Shown here: one piece after another, positions 29,700 through 49,385 of the stretch
Position numbering within the stretch: the first letter of the stretch is position 1
Layout: every line of letters begins with the position of its first letter
Source: Setophaga petechia
Lineage: Eukaryota; Chordata; Aves; Passeriformes; Parulidae
DNA: 64,000 nucleotides
Direction of reading: 5' to 3'
Assembly: GCA_024362935.1 (NCBI GenBank)
Contig: JANCRA010000006.1
Span: 31,241,924 to 31,305,923, forward strand
Program-made: the position numbers and the translations under genes
The notes under the pieces: generated by a model
What the model was told of the DNA's origin: nothing
Databases searched by the model: none
The model's input: the letters and a program-made list of their open reading frames with translations, nothing else

Positions 29700-30041
29700 A
29701 AGTTCCCTTGCTGGCCACGGGGACTTTTTTATTTTTTTCTCTCGCGCTATGAATGGGTTTTGCTGTAAATTATAGCTCTGCGCACATTCCCTCGGGCCGA
29801 GGAAAATAACCTCTGCCGAAACGCCAGCCCGGATCGCTGACTGGCTCCCCTTCTCCGCTCCCTAATTGAAACCAAATGTGCGAGATGTAGGATTGTGGGA
29901 TTTCTGGCCGGCTCCCAGGAATCCGCAGAATGCGAGCGAGCTCCCAGAGGCATCTTGCATCAGCCCGGGGAAGTTCGCTCCTCACCTGGCTCCCCCGGCC
30001 CGGGCGAGGGGCGCGGAGCCCGCCCGCCCTCCGGCGCTGCG
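29700..30041 (+). promoter_or_regulatory. DDR2: Probable DDR2 promoter and non-coding first exon
   Basis: A sharp rise in CpG content ends at a consensus donor: CTGCG, then GTGAGTCC from 30042. No ATG-led coding sequence is needed, in keeping with the non-coding 5' exons known for DDR2. The first coding exon is 3.7 kb downstream with an acceptor just before its ATG, so an upstream exon is required. Linking this exon to DDR2 is inference. Confidence 0.5.
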
Positions 30042-30554
30042 GTGAGTCCCTCGGGGTCCCTCAGGGCTGTGTGGGGATGTGTGACCCTGCTGGCCCGGCG
30101 CTCTGGGGGGACACGGCTCTGCCGGAGCCCCGGCACGGGGGCTGGGGTGTAGCTCTGCCCGGGAAGGGTCTGGGGCAGCAGCAGGGCACTGTCCTCACTC
30201 GGGGAGGTGACAATTGGCCCCTTTTCGCCAGCTGACCCCACAGCGCCGGCGGTTCCCCCCGTGCCTCGTGCCAGGCCGGCGTTTCCTGGTGTCCCTGCTC
30301 AGCTCCCGCCTATGTGTCTGTTGGCAGAGCCGGCGGCAGCGCTGGTCAGCCAGGGAGGCCCTGCTGTCCCCAGGGTCCCCTAGCCAGGCACCGGGTCACA
30401 CTGGGAAGGGGAGAACAAGGCCGCTGCCCTGGTGATCGTGAGCATCGTGCCCCCTTGCTGGTGGCTGCCAGCCCTGGGCGGTGTTGGGGCGATGCTGCGG
30501 AGCTCTGCTGGCGGCGGGGGCGCCTGGCTGCCACGGAGCACCCGCAGGATGCGG

Positions 30555-31096
30555 CACCCGCAGGACGGTGTCCCCGGGCCCCCGGCCGTGTCGCTGGCAG
30601 GACGGTGTCCCCAAGCCCCCAGCCGTGCCCCTGACAGGACGGTGTCCCCAAGCCCCCAGCCGTGCCCCTGGCAGGACGGAGTCCCCAGGCCCCCAGCCGT
30701 GCCCCTGGCAGGACGGTGTCTCCAGGCCCCCTGCCATGCCCCTGGCAGGACGGTGTCCCTGGGCCCTCAGCCCTGCCCCTGGCAGGACGGTGTCCCCAAG
30801 CCCTCAGCCGTGCCCCTGGCAGGACGGTGTCCCCAAGCCCCCAGCCCCCGGCCGTGTCCCTGGCAGGACGGTATCCCCAGGCCCCCAGCCGTGCCCCTGG
30901 CAGGACGGTGTCCCCCAGCCCCCAGCCGTGCCCTTGGCGGGACGGTGTCCCCAGGCCCCCAGCCCTCAGCCGTGTCCCTGGCAGGACGGTGTCCCCAAGC
31001 CCCCAGCCGTGCTCCTGGCAGGACGGTGTCCCCAAGCCCTCAGCCGTGCCCCTGGCAGGACGGTGTCCCCGGGACCCCAGCCGTGTCCCTGGCAGG
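30555..31096 (+). repeat. 37-bp minisatellite, about 14 units
   Basis: Unit CAGGACGGTGTCCCCAAGCC plus a 17-nt CCCAGCCGTGCCCCTGG-like half, repeated about 14 times with a few 36- to 45-bp variants. Units carry GGACGG at 30563, then about every 37 bp to 31057. Because 37 is not a multiple of three, each frame reads a 37-residue Pro/Arg-rich repeat; the long ORFs on both strands are artefacts. Confidence 0.93.
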
Positions 31097-31274
31097 TCCC
31101 GCCGGGGCAGCTGGAGCCATGGGGATGTGCTGGCTGCCCCTCACACCCCGGACAGCTGCGATGCCCCGGGCTGAGCCAGCGAGCCCGTGGCTGGGGAGGC
31201 GCTTGCTGCTGCAGGAAATGGGGCTGCATCCAGCCCAGAAAAAGTCTAAAATGGCATTTTTGGAAGGAAGGAGG

Positions 31275-31347
31275 ACTACGGGTCCCGGCATGCTGCACTG
31301 TGCTCCCGCCAAGGCTGCCGGCAGCACGGCATGCTGGGGCCTGTAGT
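31275..31347. promoter_or_regulatory. Inverted pair of ZNF143/SBS-type motifs
   Basis: ACTACGGGTCCCGGCATGC at 31275-31293 (+) and ACTACAGGCCCCAGCATGC at 31347-31329 (-) both fit the ZNF143/STAF-type element ACTACAnnTCCCAGCATGC. They face each other with 35 bp between them, within the presumed DDR2 intron 1. The element type marks promoters and chromatin-loop anchors in vertebrates. Confidence 0.55.
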
Positions 31348-33758
31348 GCCAGCTGGGGTAGGGATCCTGAACCCCCTTATCCAAACATCCTTGGGCCGGG
31401 CTCACGGCCAGCCTGTCTTCACTCGGGGACATTCCCTGAGTGGCCTTGACCTGTCTCACGCAGCAGAAGGGCAGCCCCAGCCCCGTGTGAGCACTGGAGC
31501 TCTGCAACAGGAGCCCTGGAAGTCCTGGCAGACTTGTGTCCAGGACCTGGTGAGCACAAGGGGTGCAGGCTGCTGCCCTCCAGCCCCCTCCCCGTGCGTG
31601 ATGCATCCTCCTGATGAAGCAAAGGTGGCAGTGCCCACCTGGGAAGCAAGCTGGGGACCTCTCCCAGCTGGGGACCTCACTTGGGACGGGCTGACAGCAA
31701 GAGGGATCATGGCTCGGGTGGAGGTTGTCTCTCAACAAAAGCGAATTTAGTTTCTCCCCTGGGTATTTCCCTTGGTTATTTCAGTGGAATAAGGAAGGAG
31801 GGAAATTAGAAGGGAAAACAACAAAAAAGCAGCAGCCAAGGGAAACTCAAAGCCCAGGCGATGCCAGGGAGGAGCTCCAAAAACTGTCTACACTAAAACT
31901 TTCCAGTGATTGAAAAATTTCAGCAAACATTTTCAGTCAAAACGTTGCAAAGCCATCCCTTTTGCAGGGCTGGTGGCACAAAACCGATTTCCAGCTGGGC
32001 TGCCAGTACTGCTGCTGTACTTGACCGTGTGTCCCTAAGCCCTTAGCCTTGTGGCCTGGTCACTGTCCCCACACTGTCCCCCAGCCCCACACCCCTGAGG
32101 AGCGAGGAGCACTTCCCAGTGGCTACGTGGGGATGATTTCCCTATACTAGGCTAAATGTAAATGCATTCCCTGCAGGACATAACAGCATGTGGTATCCTG
32201 ATGCTTAAAGAGTTTACTCAGCCTGAAAGAATAGTGGGAAAAATATCCCTGGATATTTTTTGGAATGCAGAAGGAAATTAAGATTTTAATGTTGGTGGGG
32301 AACTGGCCGTCATCAAACACAGGAGCCTCTTGCGTGTGCCTCTGGGCAATGCAGCTGAAATTCCCAGTTGCAGCTGAGTTAGTTGCAACTAGCTACAGTT
32401 TCCCAGCTGGGAATAGAGGGGGCAAAAAGCAGCCACATTGGGGCTTAAAAAAAAAAAAAAAGAAAGGAAAAGTGGGGAGAAATCATCCCAAGTGGAGGTG
32501 TTTACCAGGGTCATACCCAGCACCTCCCAGCTGGCTCTGAGGGCTGTGGGCAGCTGCTTTGGGTGTGTTTAGCCTTCCTCTCTGTAGTGGGGACAAGGCC
32601 GTGGGGTGATGCAGGGACACAACCAAGCATTCACCTGCAGCATCACTGGTGTTGGGCTGGTTCAAGGAGGTGCCAGCCAGGACAGACATCCCTGGTGCAG
32701 TGGGCTTGGCTGGGATTTACCCCAGCAGCCAGGCCCTGTTTGGCCAGGAGCTGTAGTCCTTTTAACCCCCCAGGTTAGAAGGTTGCTCTCTCAAAGGTTA
32801 ATGTGCATTTAAACTAGATTAAAACAGCTTTTTTAAATAGAAAGAGAACTGATTGCATGTGATACTGGTGTGAAAGTGTCCTCTTGGCAGACAAGGGGGG
32901 CTCAGGGAGCCTGGGGCAGGGCTGGTGATGTTTAGGTGTCCCTGGTGCTTCCCCTGGCATGGTGCCGTGCCCCATGGTGGTGGCCCAGAGGTGTGTGGGC
33001 ACAGTGGGAGCTGCCCGGGCCCTGGGGGCTCCTGGCAGCTGAGGGCTGGCCAGGGCCAAGGCCGTGGCTGTGGTGACAGCCCTGACACATCCTGGAGAGG
33101 TCCCCTTGTCCCCTCTGAGGAGAGGCCCGGCAGCACCAGTCCTTCTTCTCCCCAAGCCCCATTCCCAGGGTCCCCTCCAGCCCCATCCCATGCTCCCCTC
33201 GAGGCAGAGGGTGCAAGGTGGCTCCCATGCCCTCTGTCACACTTTTCTGTGTCACACAAGGCCCTGGCATCACTCTGCCATAGGGAGCTATCCCAGTAAA
33301 TACTCTGCAAATCTCGGGTCATTATCTGCTCTCCTCTCTCCAAGCCAGCAGGCAGGAAACCGCTCTGGCACCCTGCTGTTATTGTCTGATGTGATGGGCT
33401 TGTGCAACTTCTTCTTTCAAAGGCAGCCAAGGGTGGGCAGCCAGGCCAGAGCCTTTGTGCCCTGTGGTGGAGGTGGCCAGTGCTAGCCCCAGGGAGCTTC
33501 CTGCGGGTCCTGTGGCCATTCCATGTGGATGTGGCACACCATGGCTCCCAGGGGTGGGGTCTGGCATCCCTGTGACCACCACCACAGATCTCAGCTTGGG
33601 GCTCTGTTCCTCCTCCGAGGCTGAGGTGGGGACAGGGGTTCTGGTGCAGGAGAAGTGCTCCCACCCTCAGCTGGCTGCCCAAGCAGGGCTGGTGTCTGCC
33701 CCCTGCTCGGCTGCCTCAGTGTGACGAGCCCTGGTTCTGTCTCCACAGCACTGCCAAC

Positions 33759-41585
<7,827 letters not shown>

Positions 41586-43600
41586 CACCCTCGGCTCCTG
41601 CCTGTCCTGGTCCCATCCTTCCCTGTGCCCAGAGGAGCCCCAGATGCAAACCGAAGCCACTTCACTCGGACTTAGCCATAAACCCGGAGCAGCTGCTCGT
41701 GCTCTCATTGTGCAGTGAGGCCTCACAGGAGGCCCCCAAGGACAAAGCCCCACGGTGTGGGACAGCTCAGACCTCCCCCTTCCCCGCAGACCTGAGCCCG
41801 GCAGCGGCTGGGGGAGGGTTATTTATTGGTGCAGCCTGTTCCTGGTGACAGGGACCGGGACAGAGCGGCTTCTCTTGCCTGGCTGAAGGGGACAAACTTC
41901 AGCTGGACTTTCTCCATGAGGAAGCTCGGCCCACACACAGGGCAGGTGCCTGGGGAAGGGATGTGTGCAGGTGTGTGCCCGCTGGAGCAGGGACAGACCA
42001 GCAGCCACCACCTGCTTCAGGAGGAGTTGGGAGCAGTCTCCGGCTGTGTGATCAGGGGGTGAAAACAAAGACTCCGCGGACATTCGGGGCTTTGGACATG
42101 CCACATGGTGAGGCAGGAAGTGCCCTCCCTGCTGGCCAGCCCCAGCTGCACAGAAAGAAGACTGGGGGCGCTCCCAGCACTCACCCAGCTGCTGGAGGGT
42201 GCAGCCAGGGAGGAGCAGGCGTCCTGTGCCGAGGGGACATTCCCTCACTGACCACAGCCACTCCAGGGCAGCTCAACTGCCCGAGAAATGCATTTTGGAT
42301 GCCCCACAGGTGATGCGTGGCAGCTGGCAGCAGGATGCTAGTACCTTTTAGTTCCATGGGGAAATCTCCAGGTCCTCCTCCCCCAGAGTTAACCCACATC
42401 TTCATCTGCCAGGAGAAGAATGTGTATAGCAGAGTTTCATCGGCAGCTGCCTGCTGCCCATGCCCATAACAACCCCACGGGCATGGAGCAGGGTGCTCCG
42501 GCTCTCCCTGGCTCTCAGCCTGGGATCACAGTTCAGCTGAAGCCCCTGAGCTGGGCTCTGCCACCCTGAGCATCCCACAGCATTCTGGCACCTGGGCAGG
42601 TGCCAAGCCATGTGCCCTGGCAGGTGACCCACCAGACCCCAAACGCGGACCCTCCTGTGGCTGGGCAGGAGGAACTGTGGACTTGGAGGGTCCATGGAGC
42701 CCTCCACACTCTTGTACGCACTAGCTCAGCACCAGCAGGCGCGCGTGGCACGGTTCCCAGTATCCCGTGGCTAAGGCATGTGTATATTCAGTAGATGCAC
42801 CTATGTGTAGGGGCCAACCCGCTGAAGAGACACTCGGTATGTGATCTGGCTGCATGGTTTCCTTGTGGCGCTTCTGCAGGCAGCTCAGCTTGCCTTCCCC
42901 GAGGGCACCCCGGGGCTGGGGGGCTCTGGAGCTGCACCGTGTGCCTGGGATGTGGTGTGGAACTCAGGTAACAGCCCGAGACTTGGAGCCAGGATGATCG
43001 AGGGAGCAGCTGGCTGAGCCACACTAGCTGTCTGTCCCAGCGGGTGGGAGGGAGGATGCTCTGAGGCTCAGCATCCATGGCAGGACATGTGCAGCAGCAG
43101 GGCCTGGGCAGGCCCGTGTATCTGGGAGCGGGGAGGCCAGGGATGGTGGCTGTGCCCCGCAGAGACTGGCTGGTCTCCTGCCTGCTTCTCCTGCCTGCAA
43201 CAGGGGATGGATGCCTCATCCCTGCTGAGCGTGTCAAGTCGAGGACGGGCTTTGTTCGTGTCCTGGAATTGGTGTCCCTCTGCCTGTCCCCTCGGATGGC
43301 CGCTCCGTGCTCAGGGTGCGTTGTGGCCCATCCCAGCCGTGCCTCAGCGGGCTGGGGCAGGTGGGGCACACCTGCAGCTCCCGGGGCCCGGGCACTCTGC
43401 ACCATCGGCATGGCCCTGCATTCAATAACACGATGCAGGGTCTGGGGGGCAGCTGTGGGGTCCGCTGTGTCCATGCCCTGCTCCAGCAGGGCTGCCCCGG
43501 AGGGCCCTGCGCACCCAGACCTCCATGCCATGGCGGCAGCAGGGAACGGCGGCCTACTGGGCATTTCTGCTGGGTATTTCTGCCTTCCTCGGCGGCAAAG
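41586..43600 (+). other. DDR2 3' region and spacer to HSD17B7
   Basis: No further gene recognised. I could not find a clear AATAAA in the expected part of the DDR2 3'UTR, so its end is undefined. Open frames near 43077-43600 are not supported by splice sites or similarity. Confidence 0.45.
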
Positions 43601-43602
43601 AG

Positions 43603-43714
43603 GGAAGGGAAGGGAAGGGAAGGGAAGGGAAGGGAAGGGAAGGGAAGGGAAGGGAAGGGAAGGGAAGGGAAGGGAAGGGAAGGGAAGGGAAGGGAAGGGA
43701 AGGGAAGGGAAGGG
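43603..43714 (+). repeat. (GGGAA)n pentanucleotide array, about 22 units
   Basis: Uninterrupted AGGGA/GGGAA repeats, about 112 bp, pure purine on the plus strand. It lies about 280 bp upstream of the HSD17B7 start codon. It reads as Lys/Arg/Glu/Gly repeats on one strand and Pro/Ser/Leu/Phe on the other, which is not coding. Confidence 0.97.
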
Positions 43715-43859
43715 ACAGCAGCGACACCCAAAGCTCTTCACAGAAGGGGCGGGCCCTGAGTGGAATAGGCGTGGCAAACACGATGTGGGCGTGACCTAGG
43801 TGCCGGGGCGTGTCCCTAGGGGGCGTGGTCACGGAGCGCGCCCCGGTGGCTCCGCGCTC

Positions 43860-43990
43860 TGCTCACCATCACGCCACCGGCGGCGCGGGCCCCGCCTCCC
43901 TGCCGCCCGCCGATTGGCTGAGGGGCCGGGCGGGGCGGGGCCGGGCGCGCGCAGTGCTTATAGGGCGGGGGCGGCGGGCGGCGGGCAGCG
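43860..43990 (+). promoter_or_regulatory. HSD17B7: HSD17B7 promoter with SRE-like, NF-Y and GC-box sites
   Basis: ATCACGCCAC at 43868-43877 differs by one base from the sterol regulatory element ATCACCCCAC. An inverted CCAAT box (ATTGG, 43913-43917) and several GC boxes (GGGGCGGGGC type, about 43926-43942) follow. SREBP, NF-Y and Sp1 sites together are the usual set in cholesterol-synthesis promoters. A TATA-like CTTATAG lies near 43958, about 33 bp before the ATG. Confidence 0.7.
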
Positions 43991-46900
43991 ATGGAGCGCG
44001 TGGTGCTGGTGACCGGTGCGAGCGGGTGAGCGGCGCTGAGGGCCGGGAGGAGCGGGCTGGCTTCGGTTCGGCTCGGCTGGGCTGGGCTGGCCTGGGTTGG
44101 GCTGGGTTCGGTTCGGCTCGGTTGGGTTCAGGTCTCTCTGACTCCGTCCCGTTGCAGCGGTGTGGGGCTGGCGCTGTGCAAGCGGCTGCTGGATGAGGAT
44201 GGCCGCATTCACCTCTGCATCGCCTGCCGCAACGAGCAGAAGAGCGAAGCCACGCGGGACCTCATCCTGGCCGCCCACCCCTCTGCTCAGGTGTCCACCG
44301 TGGAGATGGACCTGGGGAGCCTGGCCTCCGTCCTGCGGGCCACCCGTGAGCTCCGCTGCAGGTACGGGATCCGTCCCCATCGGACACCCCCGCCCGCTCT
44401 CCGCCCCACCGGGCACCCCTGACCCCTCCAACCCGGCTCCTGTGCTCCTCTCCACGCAGGTTTCAGCGCCTGGACTTTGTCTACCTCAACGCTGGGATCA
44501 TGCCCAACCCGCACGTGAACTTCGCGGCTCTCTGGCACGGTCTCCTCACCGGGTAGGAGTGTTGCTGGGGGTTCCAGCCCCCGCCTGTGGGCAGCACGGG
44601 GGGCTGCCACCGTCAGGCCGTGCCCCTCGGTGCCGTGCTGAAGAGCCTGTGTCCCTCCCGGTGCGAGAGAGAGCACGTCCCTGGGGATGCCCTCTCTTGT
44701 GTGGGCTGGGTTTGCCGGCTGAGCGCCGTGCTGGGGTGGCCCAAGGCACCCAGAGCCACCTCTGCTGCCAGGTGTGAGGCCCGCTGGGTGCACGGGGAGG
44801 GCGGGAGGTCACCCAGAGCCTGCAGCCACTGCCTGAGAAATGTTGCTGTGTTGAACTCTGGGTGTTCTCGCTGTTGTTGTGATGCCAGTGTAGGTTTCTG
44901 CAGCTGTTCAGAGGTGTGGATCACAGTAGTTTGTGAGGGTCGTGGTTGGTGTGAGCACCGCTGCTGTGTAGGCAGCACTGAGGGGAGGCTGAGCTGAGGA
45001 GCACAGTGACTTGGGTGAGTCTGACAGAACTGCTGTGCTCTTGAGCACTGCTGCCAGACTGCTTTCATTGCCTGCATTAGGCATGGCCCGAGGCCTTGGC
45101 TAAATGCTGAAGCTTGATTAAGTTATCTGAGAGTGAAATAAGGGTAGGAGGTGTTTTTAACAGTACTTTACCATGGGAAAGTGAAGGAACGGACAAGTCT
45201 TCTCTGGTCTAGTCAGTATTGAGGCCCTTGCAAATAAAGGGCCTGTGATACTCTCTGGACCTTTCCCATCTATTTTTTTAATGGTTTAATGTTGCCCTTG
45301 AAAGCGAAGCTGTGCAGAGCCTGTGAGGTGGGGGTACTGCTGAAGGGCTCAGGTGGGGAAGTGGTGGATTCCCCCTGGCAGTGTTCCTCACTAACTCTTG
45401 TTCTTGGCTTCCAGGAAGCTGCTCCACATGTTGACTACTGCAGAAGGCATCATGACCCAGACGGACAGGCTGAATGGAGATGGCCTTCAGGAGGTGTTTG
45501 CTACCAACCTCTTTGGGCACTTTATGCTGGTGAGGCTTCGTACAAAGATTGAACCCTCAGTCTGATGTTTGGTGTGGGTAGGGATGGGTCTGGGCAGTAC
45601 AGATCTCACAGGTTTAGATGCTGATGGAGCCTGCAGCCTGGCAGATAAAGAATGACAGGACAAAGGCTTGACATTTGTTCAAATAAGCAATAAATGGTGA
45701 GTTTTGTTGCAAGAGTTAATAAAATTTTGAGGTTACTCTAGTGAGCCAGCAGACAGAAGTCAATCACATGTAGTTCTCCATCCAGGATAAATGCTAAGGC
45801 TTGGCTGAATTAGATTCTGAGGTGCTTAACTGAGCTGTCCAGCTGAATGACAGCTGCTCATACAAGTGTCTGCTCTTGGCTAGTCTAGGAAAAGCTGTCT
45901 GGGAAAGCTGAGAGAAGCTCACAGCCTTAGGTGCTGTAAAGTCATACCCTAAGACTGGGAGACTGCTGTGTTAAATAAGTTAAGGATTCTTTTTCCAGGT
46001 TCGTCAGCTTCAGTCTCTGCTCTGCGGTAACGAGAAGCCCTCACGACTGATCTGGACCTCCTCCAGCAATGCCAGGGAGTCTGCCTTCAGCCTCTCTGAC
46101 TACCAGCATGCCAAGGGGCAGGAATCATACAGTTCCTCTAAATATGCTACTGACCTGACGAGTGTGGTTCTGAACAGGAAATTTAATGACCAGGTGATGA
46201 TGGGGTTTGTGTTCCTGCAGACACCTAATGAGCTGCTACTGTTTGTAATTATCATGACATTGTTGTTACCTAGTTGCATTCATTCACTCATAGCAATCTG
46301 ATGCATTCCTTAGGGCACAGGTAAGAACTAAACGTGGCTGAGGTTGAACCGGTGGTGTGGGGGGTAGGGAATCTGCCAGAGAGATTGCCAGATTCTGGAG
46401 TTCTTGCCAGAAAAACTTCCCAAAGCAGGAGATTTCAGGAGCAGTTCTTACCTTTCAAGCTCTTCTCTTTAGATCAGAATTGATGTTAAAGAGCAAAGAG
46501 CCTCTGCTTTTCTCAGGTGTCCCTGCCTATCAGCACAGGGCTGCTCTGCAGGCTCTGCTGATGGCTCTGTGCTGCTGCTCAGGTTTGCCAGGGAGCTGTA
46601 CAAACAACCTGCCTTCCCTGAAAATTTCCTGGGGCATTGATGGGTTGTGCTGGCAGCTGCAGCTCTGATCCAGCAGTAGTGCTTTTGCCATTCTCAAACA
46701 CTTCTGGAGAAAATGGTTTAGTCCCAAAAGGCTGAGCTCTTGTATATTAAAGAAGAGGTAATCTTTAGTCTGACTGGGCTGTAATTTTTGGGATATCTGC
46801 TGAGCTGCATGGAGATTGCACCAGGAGGCTGCATTTTCTCCCCTGGGGGTTTGTAATGGGCATGGATCTAACACAAACCTTTCCAATTTGGACCTCTTAA

Positions 46901-49385
46901 AAATCACTACATTTAATTGCTCTCTGCTCTGGTACTTAGTGGAGTATCACAGTCTGATGGCTGTACTCACCCTCTCTGGCTGAAGAGTACTGGGAGGGAA
47001 GCAGCATGACCCATTCTTTTAAGTGTGGTGTAATTGCACACTGACTTGGTTTCTCCTCTGCAGGGTCTGTATTCCAGTGTTGTTTGTCCTGGGCTCGTTA
47101 TGTCCAACATGACATACAGAATTCTGCCTGTTTTTCTGTGGAAGCTGCTAATGCCCATCATGTGGTTGGTGAGTGGATGTCCTGGCTGATTTTGGGCTGG
47201 GACACACTTCACTGCAAGTGATGTACAGCACACTCTTGGCTCCTTGCTGCCTTTGTTGCTATAGATTTCTTCCTTCTGTTGGGCTGGGCAGGCTGGACCC
47301 TCTGTAAACCTTCCCCTTCTCATCTTGGGGCCCCAGTTTGCAAGCTGGGTTTGGAGGTTTGGTACTGGACACTGGCAGAGGAGCAGGGTTCAGCCCTTCA
47401 GCTACAGCAGTGTTTGTCAAGGCTCCCCTTGGAAGCTTTGCCAGGTCTGCTTGGGATTGTGAAACACCATTAGCTGGCTGGCAGCAGAGCTCAGGATGTG
47501 GCCCCAGCTTGGCCCCTGTGCTTTGAGATGCTGTTCATTTCTAGAACAACCTCTTTTCCAGTGTTGTTCTTTCCATTCCTCTAGAAGGCAGTGTTGTTTT
47601 TTTCTTTCCAACCCTATGAAAAGCAAAGCTTCCTGCTCTCTATTGCCTCCCTCCCTGCTTCCCCAGAAGTTTCCTTGCCTTTCTTCCTCTGGCCTTCAGC
47701 TTTCCAGGTTCACTGCAGTTCTGTCCCTGAAGGCTGCCTGTTCTGAGCTGTGATGCTCTTGCTGCAAGTGTGGCCTTCCATCCTGAGCTGCCCCAGTTGC
47801 AGCAGCTGATCCTGATGGATCAGGTTTCTCCTGGCAGCAGAGAGGCAGTGCCTTCTCAGTTGTCCCCAAGGCTGGCAGTCCTGCAGATCCCCTCTGCCTC
47901 CTGCCATTCCTGCCCTTGAGACCCTTCCAGAAGAGGCACCTGCAAGGTGTGTGTGGCCTGTTGCTGCTGCCTTGGGGTGAGCTCTGTGTGTGACCATGGA
48001 GTGACACTTGCTGGGGGCTGCAGAAAGCAGTTTGTGGTGATAAGGGATGCTTTAGTCAGGGTGCAGTGTTACCTATGGCCCAGTTTGAGAGGCATTTGTA
48101 CCTCTGGTAGATTATCTGAAGTGTTTGGGCTGCTCAGGGCTTGCCAACAAACCTTGGGCCACAGTACAAACTCTGCCTTGTCCTTTTCCCCTCAGATCCG
48201 ATTTTTTGCCAAAACTTACACTCTGACACCCTATAATGGAGCAGAAGCTCACGTAAGTAGTTCACAACTTGATTTTAACTTTGCTTCCTTCTGAGTAGCT
48301 CTTCTGGGGTCTTGTGGCTTGAGCAAAGAGCCTGTGAGTGAGGCTGGTGGGTGGGAGCTGTGTTTGACCCCCAGATAGCACACAGCAGTGAGTGTGGGGA
48401 GCCAGCTGTCCCATGGCTGCTCAGCCACATGGAGCTCATCACCTTCACCCAGTACCCATAAAATAAATGCTTTTGGGAAAACATCCTGGCCAGGGAGAAT
48501 GATGAGCAGCACAGGGGATGGAGGTGGGTCATGGGGGCACAACGTGTCTCACACACAGTGGGAGCAAGTTCAGCCATGCTGAACTGCTTTAGCAGAAACC
48601 TCCATTACTCTTGGCTGAAGTAGGTCACATCTGAAGGGAGCCAGCTCAGAACTTCACTTATCACATCTTCCCCTGCTTGGTGGGAGCTCCTGTGCTGTCT
48701 TCTCCTGTGTCTGCTGGCAGTCAGGTCTTTGGGCATGGCTGGGACAGTGTGTGCTGGACTTGGACATCTTTGTGTTGTTCTTCCCAGGTGTGGCTGTTCA
48801 AACAGAAGCCAGAGTACCTGGATTCTCTTGTCAAATACCACAGCTGTACTTCTGGACTGGGGAGATGCTATGTGGAGGCTCGAAAGGTCAGTGGAGAGGG
48901 AGCCTCCTGCTGCTGGGGGTCTGCCATCTGCTTTGTATGGGAGGGCTGGTGCCAAGGATGTGCTGTGCCTGGAGTGGAAGGAAGATGCTTGTGGAATGCT
49001 AAGTAGCAGGAAGGGATGTGGGGTTATCTGCAGTGCTTCCTAGAGTAACTCCTGGCTTAGGCTGGAGTCTGGAAGACAATGGAAGTGATGATCAGAACAG
49101 GTTAAGTGTGTGATGATACTTTCCCAAAATATGTTCTGGCTTATGCCCTGGTGACAGATGTCTGTAGTTGGCTGTTTGTGAAGGTAGAAGCTCTGGAAAT
49201 GCACCCTGCTTATCCCCAGAGCTGCCCTGGTGTCTGCACTGGCTGCCACCAAGGTGATGGTCTCACAGTGCTGTTTCCTTGCCTTCCAGATGGATGTGGA
49301 TGAAGACACTGCTGAGAAACTTTACCAGAAGCTGTTGGAACTGGAGGAGCAGAGTCTAGAAAAATACCATGATCTCCTAGATTAA
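43991..49385 (+). CDS. HSD17B7: 3-keto-steroid reductase / 17-beta-hydroxysteroid dehydrogenase 7
   Basis: Nine exons: 43991-44025, 44158-44361, 44460-44552, 45415-45529, 45999-46193, 47064-47168, 48196-48252, 48788-48886, 49290-49385; 332 residues (human 341), TAA stop. Short-chain dehydrogenase marks: NADPH-binding TGASGGVG (8-15), NAG at 90-92, catalytic serine region WTSSS (168-172) and YSSSK (Tyr193, Lys197). A hydrophobic stretch (about 228-252) and [15 protein letters not shown] match the family; the C-terminus is [19 protein letters not shown] then a tail shorter than in human. The enzyme sits on the ER membrane and reduces the C3 ketone of C4-demethylated sterols with NADPH, alongside MSMO1 and NSDHL; it also reduces estrone. 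The start lies in a CpG island just after GC boxes and matches the family N-terminus. Confidence 0.97.
44072..44131 (+). repeat. Degenerate GGCTGGGTTC-type repeat in HSD17B7 intron 1
   Basis: Tandem 5-mers of GGCTG/GGTTC/GGCTC type fill part of the 132-bp first intron. Confidence 0.7.

Larger units (their letters stand above)
30042..33748 (+). other. DDR2: Presumed DDR2 intron 1
   Basis: Contains the 37-bp minisatellite and the inverted ZNF143/SBS-like motif pair (separate entries), and an A-rich stretch at about 32447-32470. No coding exon seen. Confidence 0.5.

Noticed and set aside
30346..31449. Long open frames of 200-320 codons on both strands
   Set aside because: They are products of the 37-bp minisatellite, open in all frames because of its sequence.
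32447..32470. A-rich stretch as the tail of a processed retrogene
   Set aside because: The sequence before it shows no coding remnant and no target duplication could be seen.
43234..43832. Open frames with Lys/Glu/Gly or Pro/Ser/Phe repeats
   Set aside because: Translation of the GGGAA array, followed by an unrelated promoter.
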